Both the position numbers and the translations under genes were made by a program. The notes under the pieces are model-generated. The model was not told the origin of the DNA, searched no databases, and saw only the letters and a list, made by a program, of their open reading frames with translations. This document shows, piece after piece, positions 43,822 to 53,100 of a stretch of 64,000 nt of DNA (positions within the stretch are counted from its first letter, which is position 1; every line of letters begins with the position of its first letter). The DNA is taken from positions 1 to 64,000 of the forward strand of contig NZ_DASXVH010000084.1 of assembly GCF_036504375.1 (NCBI RefSeq). The letters are read 5' to 3'. Source of the DNA: Novimethylophilus sp036504375 (lineage in GTDB: Bacteria; Pseudomonadota; Gammaproteobacteria; Burkholderiales; Methylophilaceae).

Positions 43822-44021
43822 TCAGCGGCCTCGACCGGATTTGATGCAATGGATAAGTGCTGTAGTGAATAATGCCATACCGATAATAGGAATTGCTTTT
43901 TTCAGATGGCAGCCGGAGCGTGATTTTCAGGCAGGCAAAATACTTGCCAACACCTATTGAGCGTTCATCCACCGATGGAGGCATGCGCCTGAAATCGGGG
44001 ACGGCCGATGCGGTGCATCGC

Positions 44022-44036
44022 GCCCGGCATCAGTGC
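44022..44036 (+). promoter_or_regulatory. Weak NtrC-like site
   Basis: GCCCG-N5-AGTGC fits the NtrC core in about seven of ten positions and is 66 bases before the third sigma-54-like promoter. Reported only because of this placement. The rest of 43822-44101 shows no gene. Confidence 0.2.
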
Positions 44037-44101
44037 GTCTTTTAAGCATGTCGGTACCGAATTTCGCTGCAAGAGACTGTATTTAAAAACATTTCTATGG
44101 T

Positions 44102-44117
44102 TGGCACGGACGGTGCT
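44102..44117 (+). promoter_or_regulatory. Sigma-54-like promoter in front of a candidate small RNA
   Basis: TGGCACGGACGGTGCT matches the consensus TGGCAC and GC at the right ten-base spacing; the only core mismatch is GTGC for TTGC. No protein gene follows closely; an intrinsic terminator lies about 64 bases after the expected transcription start. Confidence 0.55.
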
Positions 44118-44127
44118 TAAAGAAAAG

Positions 44128-44206
44128 CGACAGCAGTAACGATTTTTAATGCTCTTGCCCCGATTAATCTCCTCCCTCCGCGGGCCCAACGGCCCGCTTT
44201 TTTTTT
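44128..44206 (+). ncRNA. Candidate sigma-54-dependent small RNA or gshA leader
   Basis: A predicted transcript of about 79 bases from the sigma-54-like promoter to a strong terminator. It contains TCTCCTCCCTCC (44168-44179), complementary to Shine-Dalgarno sequences, directly before the terminator stem. There is no gene upstream on this strand back to the amtB terminator, so the second terminator needs its own transcript. Either a free sRNA or a terminated leader of gshA, whose ATG is 32 bases further on. No family was recognised. Confidence 0.4.
44180..44206 (+). terminator. Rho-independent terminator with no upstream gene
   Basis: GCGGGCC and GGCCCGC form a perfect stem with a CAAC loop, followed by nine T. 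The nearest upstream gene on this strand, amtB, already has its own terminator 840 bases earlier. Confidence 0.92.
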
Positions 44207-44237
44207 GCCTAAATGTTGCGTGTTACAATCGCACGCT

Positions 44238-45515
44238 ATGGTACCTCATCTCACTACAGCCCAAACTGGCCCTCTCCTGGCTCTCGAACAGCACATCCTG
44301 GATGCCATGCCACGCATCGAGCACTGGCTGCGCCAGCAATGGCTGGAGCATGGCGCACCGTTCTATGCTTCGGTGGATTTGCGCAATAGCGGCTTCAAGC
44401 TGGCGCCGGTCGATACCAATCTGTTCCCCGGTGGATTCAATAACCTGAGCCCGGATTTCCTGCCGCTTTGCGTGCAGGCAGCGATGGCTGCCGTAGAGAA
44501 AATCTGCCCGGAAGCGCAGCGCTTTATGCTGATTCCGGAGAATCACACGCGCAATACCTTCTATTTGCAGAACGTCGCCGCATTGGCAATCATTTTGCGC
44601 CAGGCGGGACTCGATGTCCGTATCGGCAGTTTATTGCCGGATTTGGCGGAGCCCATGACGCTGGAACTGCCGAACGGCGGCAACCTGACGCTGGAGCCGG
44701 TACGGCGCCAAGGCAATCGTCTGGTACTCGATGGTTTCAATCCGTGTGCTATCGTGCTGAACAACGACCTTTCCGGCGGTATACCGGATATCCTCAAGAA
44801 TCTTGAGCAATCGGTTATACCCCCCTTGCACGCAGGTTGGGCAGTGCGTAGAAAATCCAATCATTTCGCCGCCTACAACCAGGTGGCCGACAATTTCGCC
44901 GATCTGCTGGGCATCGATCAATGGCTGCTTAATCCCTATTTTTCCACTTGCGGGGAAATCAATTTCCATGAACGCACAGGCGAGGAGTGCCTGGTGGCCA
45001 AAGTGGATGACCTGCTGACGCGCATCCGTGCCAAATACCGCGAATACGATATCGAACATGAGCCGTTTGTCATCGTTAAAGCGGATGCGGGAACCTATGG
45101 CATGGGCATTATGACGGTCAAAAGCCCGGACGATGTGCGCGGCCTGAACCGCAAGCAGCGCAACAAGATGTCGGTGGTGAAAGAGGGCCTGGAAGTCAAT
45201 GAAGTCATGATTCAGGAAGGCATTTACACCTTCGAGAATATCAATGAGGCCGTAGCCGAACCAGTGGTATATATGATCGATCACTACGTAGTGGGCGGTT
45301 TTTATCGGGTTCATACCGGACGCGGAGTTGACGAAAATCTCAACGCGCCGGGCATGCATTTCGAACCGCTGGCGTTCGAGACGCCCTGCTCGCTGCCTGA
45401 CTGTGCCGGCAAGCCGGATGCGTTGCCCAACCGGTTCTATGCCTATGGCGTAGTAGCACGCCTGGCCTTGCTGGCGGCCGCTATCGAGCTGGAGGCGGAG
45501 GAAGCAACAGCTTGA
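44238..45515 (+). CDS. gshA: Glutamate-cysteine ligase, GshA beta type
   Basis: First enzyme of glutathione synthesis, 425 residues. It belongs to the family seen in Acidithiobacillus, Nitrosomonas and relatives (TIGR02049-like), unrelated in length to E. coli GshA: NTRNTFYLQNVAALA, GWAVRRKSNHFAAYNQVADNF and IVKADAGTYGMGIM. The ATG has no Shine-Dalgarno; TACAAT lies nine bases before it, so a leaderless message is possible. It overlaps gshB as TTGA. Confidence 0.9.
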   Translation: MVPHLTTAQTGPLLALEQHILDAMPRIEHWLRQQWLEHGAPFYASVDLRNSGFKLAPVDTNLFPGGFNNLSPDFLPLCVQAAMAAVEKICPEAQRFMLIPENHTRNTFYLQNVAALAIILRQAGLDVRIGSLLPDLAEPMTLELPNGGNLTLEPVRRQGNRLVLDGFNPCAIVLNNDLSGGIPDILKNLEQSVIPPLHAGWAVRRKSNHFAAYNQVADNFADLLGIDQWLLNPYFSTCGEINFHERTGEECLVAKVDDLLTRIRAKYREYDIEHEPFVIVKADAGTYGMGIMTVKSPDDVRGLNRKQRNKMSVVKEGLEVNEVMIQEGIYTFENINEAVAEPVVYMIDHYVVGGFYRVHTGRGVDENLNAPGMHFEPLAFETPCSLPDCAGKPDALPNRFYAYGVVARLALLAAAIELEAEEATA

Positions 45516-46447
45516 AGATCGCGCTGATCCTCGATCCGCTGGACGAGCTGAAGCCTTATAAAGACTCTTCGATCGCAATAATGCGTGAGGCTGCTCGGCG
45601 CGGACATGTGCTGTTCGTGCTGGAGCAGAGCGACATCCGGCTGCGCGAGCACGGAATCAGATTAAATGCGCAGCGCCTTAAGTTCCGGGATGGTGCGCCA
45701 TGGTATGAGGCGGAAAATAAGCAAGAATATGCGGCCGAGGATTTTGACGCGATATTGATGCGCAAGGACCCGCCGTTCGACATGGAATATGTCTATAGCA
45801 CATACCTGTTGGAACTGGCCGAGCAGCAGGGCGCACTGGTGCTGAATCGCCCGCAGGCCATCCGGGACTTTAATGAAAAACTATCGGTAGCGCGCTTTCC
45901 GCAATTTGCCCCGCCATTCCTGGTGACGCGGCAAATGGCCTTGATCCGGGAGTTTCTCGCCGAGCATGGCGATATTGTCGTCAAGCCGCTGGATGGCATG
46001 GGCGGCAGCGGTATATTCCGGCTGCATCGCGAAGACCACAATATTGGCGTGATTCTCGAAACCATCACGCACTATGAACGTCGCACGGTGATGGCGCAGC
46101 GCTATTTGCCCGCCATCAGGCAGGGCGACAAGCGCATACTGTTGATCGATGGGGTGCCGCTGCCTTATGCACTGGCGCGTATTCCGCAGCAAGGTGAAAC
46201 GCGCGGCAACCTTGCTGCCGGTGGCACGGGCGTGGCACAGCCGCTTTCCGTACGTGACAGGGAAATTGCCGAAACAGTCGGCAACGAACTCCGCAAACTG
46301 GGGCTATTCCTGGTCGGGCTGGATGTAATCGGCGATTACCTTACCGAAATTAACGTAACCAGCCCCACCTGCATGGTCGAGATTGCGGCACAGACCGATT
46401 GCAATCCGGCGGCGTTATTCATTGATGCCCTGGAACGGCGGGTTTAG
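45512..46447 (+). CDS. gshB: Glutathione synthetase
   Basis: ATP-grasp ligase adding glycine to gamma-glutamylcysteine; 311 residues. MKIALILDPLDELKPYKDSS from a TTG that overlaps the gshA stop, then VVKPLDGMGGSGIFR, RYLPAIRQGDKRILLIDG and LTEINVTSPT. The family start is preserved only with TTG, which supports it. Confidence 0.94.
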   Translation: MKIALILDPLDELKPYKDSSIAIMREAARRGHVLFVLEQSDIRLREHGIRLNAQRLKFRDGAPWYEAENKQEYAAEDFDAILMRKDPPFDMEYVYSTYLLELAEQQGALVLNRPQAIRDFNEKLSVARFPQFAPPFLVTRQMALIREFLAEHGDIVVKPLDGMGGSGIFRLHREDHNIGVILETITHYERRTVMAQRYLPAIRQGDKRILLIDGVPLPYALARIPQQGETRGNLAAGGTGVAQPLSVRDREIAETVGNELRKLGLFLVGLDVIGDYLTEINVTSPTCMVEIAAQTDCNPAALFIDALERRV

Positions 46448-46483
46448 CCACAAGACTGCCGGCAGCACACAGGAAAACCATTC

Positions 46484-47527
46484 ATGACGCGCCATTCCCT
46501 ATGGACTCTGCTCATTCTCTGGCTGTTGGCTTTCCTCGTTACCGGTTGCGGCCGCGAGCCGTTGTATCAAAATCAGGCTTATGTGTTCGGCACCCTGGTA
46601 GACATCAGCATCTACGGGGAAAACGAGGCTCGTGCCCAGCAGTTGTCTGCACATGTTCTGCAGGAATTCCAGCGGCTGCATGACAGTCTGCACGCATGGA
46701 AGCCGGGCAGCGAACTCGACCGGCTAAACATGGCAATTGCCGCCGGCAAACAGGTTCGGATAACGCCGGAATTAGCCGGCATCCTGACCGATGCGGCAAA
46801 ATTGTCTGCCCAATCCGATGGCTTGTTCAATCCTGCCATTGGGCATCTCATCGGTTTGTGGGGATTCCAGCGCGATGAGTTTACCCCGGTGCATCCCGCC
46901 CCTGCCGAAATACGAAAATGGGTCGAAGCCAATCCCCGCATGGCCGATATCACTGTAACCCGGCAATATGCCAGCAGCCGTAACCCATCCGTCAAACTGG
47001 ACTTGGGCGGCTATGCCAAAGGTTATGCGCTGGATCTTGCCAGCAATTATCTACGCAACGAGAAGGTAAAAGGGGCGCTGGTCAATATCGGCGGCAATAT
47101 CATCGCCATCGGTGCGCACGGCGAACGGCCATGGCGGGTAGGCATCCAGCATCCGCGCCAGGCCGGGCCGATCGCCACACTGGATCTGCCCGACGGCTGG
47201 GCCATAGGCACATCGGGCGATTACCAGCGGTATTTCGAGATTGACGGCAAACGTTATTGCCATATTATCGATCCGCGTACAGGTTTTCCTTCCGCGGCCA
47301 TGCAGGCGGTCACTGTGCTGATACCGCCTGTGCCCCATGCCGGCACGTTGTCGGATGTCGCTTCCAAGCCCTTGTTCATTTCGGGCGTTGCAGGATGGCA
47401 GGAGGCGGCGCGCAAAATGAACATAGAAAATGCGCTGATGATAGATCCGTCGGGAGCGGTGCATCTCACGCCCGGCATGCGACAGCGCCTGCGCTTCGAA
47501 GACAAGGGTGTGAAGATTGAAGAGTAG
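46484..47527 (+). CDS. apbE: FAD:protein FMN transferase (ApbE), lipoprotein
   Basis: Attaches FMN covalently to Thr or Ser of extracytoplasmic flavoproteins. 347 residues; lipobox LVTGCG, YVFGTLVDISIYG, VKLDLGGYAKGYALD and GTSGDYQRYFEIDGKRYCHIIDPRTG. It follows gshB after 36 bases and overlaps the NusG-II gene, starting a small set of envelope genes. Confidence 0.92.
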   Translation: MTRHSLWTLLILWLLAFLVTGCGREPLYQNQAYVFGTLVDISIYGENEARAQQLSAHVLQEFQRLHDSLHAWKPGSELDRLNMAIAAGKQVRITPELAGILTDAAKLSAQSDGLFNPAIGHLIGLWGFQRDEFTPVHPAPAEIRKWVEANPRMADITVTRQYASSRNPSVKLDLGGYAKGYALDLASNYLRNEKVKGALVNIGGNIIAIGAHGERPWRVGIQHPRQAGPIATLDLPDGWAIGTSGDYQRYFEIDGKRYCHIIDPRTGFPSAAMQAVTVLIPPVPHAGTLSDVASKPLFISGVAGWQEAARKMNIENALMIDPSGAVHLTPGMRQRLRFEDKGVKIEE

Positions 47528-47882
47528 GCTGCTGCCGGGAGACCTGCTGACGTTCGTGTTGGGTGCGGTCCTGGTCGGATGGCTGTTCGCTGCTTTTTGG
47601 CAGGGCGGGTCGGCCGGCAAGGTGCGCATACGCACCGGCGATACGGTTTTTGCCACTTTCAGCCTGAATCAGGAGCGCACGATAGAAGTGCCTGGCCCGC
47701 TGGGCATCAGCCGCATCGTCATCCACAACCACCAGGCACGTTTCCAGAGTTCGCCTTGTCGCAATCAATACTGCGTGCATCAAGGTTGGCTGGCCCATGC
47801 CGGACAGGTTGCAGTTTGCCTGCCCAACCGCGTCAGTCTGGAACTGGTCGGCGACAAGGGCTATGACTCCCTTAACTATTAA
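47517..47882 (+). CDS. NusG domain II-containing membrane-anchored protein
   Basis: A 121-residue protein with one N-terminal transmembrane helix (LTFVLGAVLVGWLFAAFW) and an extracytoplasmic NusG-II domain including SSPCRNQYCVHQGWLAHAGQ and VCLPNRVSLEL. Begins at TTG within the end of apbE. Such proteins are often encoded with ApbE and Gx-type membrane proteins; the function is unproven. The paired Cys could bind metal or form a disulphide. Confidence 0.8.
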   Translation: MKSRLLPGDLLTFVLGAVLVGWLFAAFWQGGSAGKVRIRTGDTVFATFSLNQERTIEVPGPLGISRIVIHNHQARFQSSPCRNQYCVHQGWLAHAGQVAVCLPNRVSLELVGDKGYDSLNY

Positions 47883-48387
47883 GACCACGCTACGCGACCA
47901 CCAGGTGGCCCGTCTGGCGGCGTTTGCCATCGTGCTGCATCTGGCGGAGGCGGTGATGCCCGCCCCGCTGCCGGGGGTGAAGCCGGGGATTGCCAATATC
48001 ATTACGCTGTATGTATTACACCGCTACGACTTCGCCACTGCCGCGTGGGTGTCGTTGCTGCGGGTATTTGCCGTCAGCCTGCTGTTTGGCAGCTTCTTGA
48101 CGCCGACATTCGCGCTAAGTCTTACCGGTGCCTTGGCAAGCCTGTTCACCCTTGCGCTTGCCATGCATTTGCCTAAACGCCTGTTTGGCCCGGTCAGCCA
48201 CAGCATATTCGCCGCGTTTGCGCATATTGCCGGACAACTGCTGGTGGTGCGCCTTTGGCTCATTCCCCATGCAGGCCTGGCCTACCTGGTGCCGGTATTC
48301 GCCGTGTTTGCGTTGTTGTTCGGCACACTTAATGGTTTGATTGCGGCAAAATTGCTCGCAGCGGATTTAAAAGAGGAAAAGGGATGA
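47863..48387 (+). CDS. Gx transporter family membrane protein
   Basis: A 174-residue polytopic protein (LPGVKPGIANIITLYVLHRY; FALSLTGALASLFTLALAMH; ALLFGTLNGLIAAKL) of the family once labelled heptaprenyl diphosphate synthase component I. It resembles ECF-type S components. Overlaps the NusG-II gene by 20 bases and the next gene as ATGA. Possibly moves a quinone or flavin precursor, by context only. Confidence 0.78.
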   Translation: MTPLTIKTTLRDHQVARLAAFAIVLHLAEAVMPAPLPGVKPGIANIITLYVLHRYDFATAAWVSLLRVFAVSLLFGSFLTPTFALSLTGALASLFTLALAMHLPKRLFGPVSHSIFAAFAHIAGQLLVVRLWLIPHAGLAYLVPVFAVFALLFGTLNGLIAAKLLAADLKEEKG

Positions 48388-48998
48388 GAAAAATAGTATG
48401 GCTGCTCGTCATGCTGATCAGTCAGCCTATATACGCCGCCGAATGGGCGCTGCTGCCGGATGCGGGCTTGGCAGACCAGTATTTTTACGACAAAAGCAAA
48501 CTTGTCATCAAGGATGAGGAAGTCACCTACTGGAAAAAAGTCCTGTTTAAAACACCTCAGTCGATAAAAGGCAAAGAAGCCGTTTCCGGCATGCTGCGCG
48601 AGCGCATCCATTGCGGAGAACATACAGCCAAGCTGCTCAGCTATTTGTATTACGCCGGCAACGGAGAAACTCTGGATTACGTTGCACAGGATGACTCGGC
48701 ATCAGTGCCTATCATTCCCGACACGGTAGGCGATGCTTTCGACCGTGTACTGTGCCCCCTGGTATGGCGCAAGCAGGAGGAGCAGCGTATCAAGGCCGAG
48801 CAGGCCGGGGTAGAGGCGGAATTGAAACAGGCAGTGAAAAAAAAGGAAGAACCAAAGCCCGCGCCGGCCATGGCAACGCCTTCCATCCCGGCCCCGACCA
48901 AACCTGTTCCCCCGCAATTGCCCAATGTCCGGCTACCGGAAAAACAGCCGGCTGTACCTCAATTGCCGATGCCGCAGATCATGGAACAGCTGTATTGA
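48384..48998 (+). CDS. Secreted surface-adhesin E-like protein
   Basis: A 204-residue exported protein: signal peptide (MRKIVWLLVMLISQPIYAA), a domain of about 100 residues (EWALLPDAGLADQYFYDKSK, VTYWKKVLFKTPQ) like the surface-adhesin E family, then a Lys/Glu helix and a Pro-rich tail from residue 150. No enzyme motif. Last gene of the tightly overlapped apbE set. Confidence 0.65.
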   Translation: MRKIVWLLVMLISQPIYAAEWALLPDAGLADQYFYDKSKLVIKDEEVTYWKKVLFKTPQSIKGKEAVSGMLRERIHCGEHTAKLLSYLYYAGNGETLDYVAQDDSASVPIIPDTVGDAFDRVLCPLVWRKQEEQRIKAEQAGVEAELKQAVKKKEEPKPAPAMATPSIPAPTKPVPPQLPNVRLPEKQPAVPQLPMPQIMEQLY

Positions 48999-49014
48999 TC
49001 GGATAATAAAATGG

Positions 49015-50100
49015 ATGGCAACTAATGCCATGATGAGCTTTTATATGACCAGGAACAAAGTTTCGATATATCGCATCCTGGTAGCATTGATACTCTCATC
49101 AGTATTGCATGGGCTGCTTCTGACCTATTTAAGCCCATTGTCCCAGCATCGCCCTGGTAATAGGGTATTAGAGGTTCGATTACCCCCTTACTCTCTGACG
49201 CAAGAAAAAATAATAGAGAATTCGCATTCATTCGTTGAAGCCAGCAACAGCGCGCCATCTAGTGCAATATTAACTACTCAAGCGCAGCGCTGGCAGCAAG
49301 CACCAACCCGCTCTCAACAACTTGCAATTAACCGACAAGCCGCAGCGGATATCTCAGTGTCGAATAAATCTGAGACTGAAAATCGTATATCTGTGCCGGC
49401 CCCAGCCATTTCCCAAAGCACTGATCAGCGATCTTTGGATGCACTGCCGGCACAATCAGAAACGATTAATTTGGTAGAAGTCGAGTTTCAGATATTTGCC
49501 GGTGAAAAAAGGACATTACTAGGCTCGGCCATACAGCGCTACGAAGCTGATATGTCTGAAGGGTATCTCTTGAGTTACAGGGGACGGCTGGAAAGGCCGG
49601 GGAAGCCGGATCCAGAGAATGAATGGCAACTGCAAATCGAAGGACAAATTACTCGTAATGGCCTGATGCCGCTTACGTTTCAGCAACAAGGTAATATGGC
49701 CCGGCAGCTTATGACCTTGAGCGATGCTGAGATTGAAAATAAGTCGTCACAGAATGGCTATCGTAGCGGTCGAATGCCGGATGGCATTTTAGATAGGTTT
49801 AGCATGCTTTATCAGTTTATGAGGTCACCGCCTAAAGATGATGGTGGTACCTTATGGTTATCGGATGGAGAAAATCTGAGCGAATTCGCCTATCACATGG
49901 CGGGGATAGAGTCCGTGGAAATTAACCCGCTTGGCGTACTGAAAGCCGTGCACATAACAATATTGTCCACAAATGACAATTCGGAAACGACAGAGTTATG
50001 GCTAGTGCCGGATTTGCATTATCTACCAGTAAAAATATCCCACCGAGACATGCATGGAAACACGATTGAGCAAGTAGCGGTTTCTTTTAATATCCAATAG
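49015..50100 (+). CDS. DUF3108 domain-containing protein
   Basis: A 361-residue protein with an N-terminal hydrophobic anchor (IYRILVALILSSVLHGLLLTYL), a disordered Ser/Gln-rich stretch to about residue 160, and a C-terminal DUF3108-type beta domain (SAIQRYEADMSEGYLLSYRG; ELWLVPDLHYLPVKISHRD). Several ATGs are possible between 49015 and 49045; the first has the best upstream GGAT. Codon use is more AT-rich than the preceding genes. Confidence 0.7.
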   Translation: MATNAMMSFYMTRNKVSIYRILVALILSSVLHGLLLTYLSPLSQHRPGNRVLEVRLPPYSLTQEKIIENSHSFVEASNSAPSSAILTTQAQRWQQAPTRSQQLAINRQAAADISVSNKSETENRISVPAPAISQSTDQRSLDALPAQSETINLVEVEFQIFAGEKRTLLGSAIQRYEADMSEGYLLSYRGRLERPGKPDPENEWQLQIEGQITRNGLMPLTFQQQGNMARQLMTLSDAEIENKSSQNGYRSGRMPDGILDRFSMLYQFMRSPPKDDGGTLWLSDGENLSEFAYHMAGIESVEINPLGVLKAVHITILSTNDNSETTELWLVPDLHYLPVKISHRDMHGNTIEQVAVSFNIQ

Positions 50101-50130
50101 GCTCTAAGTGCCCTAAGCTGCATATCAGGT

Positions 50131-50166
50131 GTGTGACAACTCGATACATACCTCGAGTTATCACAC
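50131..50166. terminator. Convergent hairpin between DUF3108 gene and pilY1
   Basis: A 14-base stem with one mismatch (GTGTGACAACTCGA against TCGAGTTATCACAC) and an eight-base loop, centrally placed between two convergent stops. It lacks a clear T-run, so it is probably a weak bidirectional terminator. Confidence 0.5.
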
Positions 50167-50174
50167 CAGCGATC

Positions 50175-53100
50175 TTATTCCGATATTAATTCGCGCCATG
50201 AAACACGTCTGGTAGCTCCCGCTGCGTTTCCGATGGGGACGTTGGAGGTCACAGTCGTACCATCCGACAGCCGAGTCAGTTCGACGATCGTATTGTTTGG
50301 CAAGCGCACATACACTGGCCGGGTGGCAAGGGCATTGCCCAATTTCGCGGCTACCACCTTTGTTGTGGAGGTAGAAACAGCGGCACCTGTCCGGTAATCA
50401 AGAAAATATCTGTAGCTATAACCGCCTACCGTACATGCGCTTGAATTGGGAACATTCGTTGTGAAGCCCAACGTGCCCAGTCCTAGCGTAGGATCGGTAT
50501 TGGCGCGTTCTCCGCTATCCGGTAAATCGAGGAACCAGCCGTTATCACTGGCAAAATTTACTACGTTACTGCTGCTGGTACGCACCAATTGGCCAGTGAT
50601 GCAGATTGAAGGGGGTGAACCGGCTGGGCAGACTGTATTAGTCTGGGTTTGCTGGACAAAGCCACCAAACGTTCGAGGAACGCCATAGATCGCCGTGCTT
50701 GGAGTCGAGGTCGCAGGCAGGGTATCTTTGAGGGCGTAAATCGATTGCATGCTTGTGTCGGTCAGATCGGCAGTCCCTAAGTAACTACCCGTACCCACGT
50801 AAATTACGAGATTCCCGCTTACATCGCCGACCTGCGGTTTGGCCGTAATTGGCTGAACATTGGAAGCGGGGCTCGGGCCTCTGAACGTCGCCAGCAACTG
50901 GGCATCATAACCGCTGGCTCCCAGGTCGCCATTGACATCGAACCGCCACAGATTGCCATACAGATCACCGCCATAGATCATTCGAACCGTATTGTCTGAC
51001 GAAGTCGAGATCACGGGAGCGGCGATACGCGCCAGCCCGCTTGGACATGCGGCTGGAGCAGCCGTGGTGGCAGTGCATACGGTGGTTCCGTCAGCTGCCA
51101 CCACTGAACTGGTTGAGCCGGCGGGTTTTCCTACGCCAGTAGCAATCGATCTGATAAGCGCACCGGTATTAGCGTTAAGTACATACAGGCGGCCTTGGCC
51201 ATCACCGGGGGAAACATTATTGTAGCCGGAGGTCACAAACACTGCCCATGTGCCATCCTTGAGCTTGCCGATTTTGGGATTGCCGTAGGTAAACCCCATG
51301 TTGGTATCGGTAAATTCCCACAGCGCCTTAGGCGAGGCAGGGTTGGTTATGTCGAGTGCATAATAGCCGCGCCCACCGCCATTTAATCCACCAACAAGAA
51401 TTGTTTTCCAGACGGCTGCGGGAGCGCTGCTGATAGTAGTGGCGCAATCGCTGACACAAATTTCTCCGACGATGGGCGTACCATCTACAAAATACTGATG
51501 CAGACTCGAATAATTCTTGTCAGCAAGCTTATTAAGCTTTGGCAAGATTATTGATGGGATATAAGCCCACGCCTCGTTCCCGCCGACTACACCCGTAGTC
51601 GAATTTGAAGCCGCATAGAATGCATGCAGCATGCCGTCGTTAGCCGCCGCATAGACCATGCCTTGGCGTGTTGCGTTAGCCGTTTTGAAATCGCTGTATC
51701 CTCTGTCTGCAAAGTTAAACAAGGAAGCTTTCACATATACTGCTTCGGCATTCACAATGTCGCCGAGCACATGTAGGCGCAGGTGGTAATACTTGGAAGT
51801 ATCGGTCGGCGTCCCCTCATTGCTGCGATCGCCTCGCAAGAAGTTCACCAGATTGGCACCGACTGCATTAGCTTGATTCGTGGCGCTCAGACAAGTAACG
51901 CCGGTCGTGCAGAACTGCGACAGGGTCACATAGGGGCTACTGAAATAGGCCTGTTCCGTGCTCGTCAAATCGGTCCATGTAAACGGTTTTAGCTTGGAAA
52001 CGGTCGTGGAATCAAATGTATATATGGTGCGGGTGGTATATCCGGTTCCGGCAACTTTGGTGTCCAGACTGCTTTGTGCCGCCCAATCAATGGTAGACGA
52101 GGTTATGCCGGTCGTCAGGTCAAGCTGCTGCCGCACCAGCTCCCCATCCCATTCCTGAGTAGTGAAGGTGGAGCTGAACACGAAGTTATCGCCTGATGTT
52201 ACGTTCGGGTTGCTGGTGGTCGCTGCCGCCGATGAGCCGGTACGGGCGGAGACCCCTGCAAGCGCGCTGGATAAGCCGCTGGAAAGAGAGGCTGGGTTGG
52301 TGGCGCTAAAATAAGTGCCGCGGCCATTCACCGCCGTGTGCCAAAGATCGTCGATGGTAGTCTGAGTATTGCTCACGGGTATTGGCCAGTTGCAGATGCC
52401 ACTGGCTTGCCAGGAACAGATGCCTGTGTTAGCTGCGGTACCGTTTTTCACATCGAAGAAATCGCCGCTGGAGGCGGTCACATAATTAGGCGAATATTGC
52501 ATATAACCAGAAGCGCCTAATCCTAGGGTGAAAGTCGTCATATGCTGCCAGCTGGCGCCATCCAGACCGCTAGTGGGCACGTTGTTATATGGATCGGGGC
52601 TGGCAGAAGAGCAAAGCGTATTACCGGTCGTTGCCGGCGGGACTACTGAGCCGGTGCAATTGCCGAGGGCCGTCGTTCGTAGATCGTTGGCATAGTAATA
52701 CTCCGATACGTCCGCCAATGTATTGGAGGTGCCGTTACCGTCGAGCATCGGTCTTGGCTCTGCTGAATCCTGATTGCCGATGGCGGTAGTGCCATCCAGT
52801 TGATAGCCGCCGGGATTGGCTTCGTTCCAATAACCGTCGGTAGAGAGAATGGTGAAATTCTGCTGACAGGAATACTGTATTGGGTCAGCCACTGTGCTGC
52901 CGTTCAAAGTCGTGCCATTGAGTTTCCCTGCATACAGTCGCCCAGCCTTGGTCAGTGCTGTGCGCAATGGCGTCGAGCTGCCCGGAATGGCACTGGTGAT
53001 TTTAGTGTACCAGGTATTTTTTTGAGTACCGTCAAATTTGCCGATATTCAGAAAATCAGAACTGGTGTTGTTGTTGATGCTCAAGTAGCCCACGCGGTAA

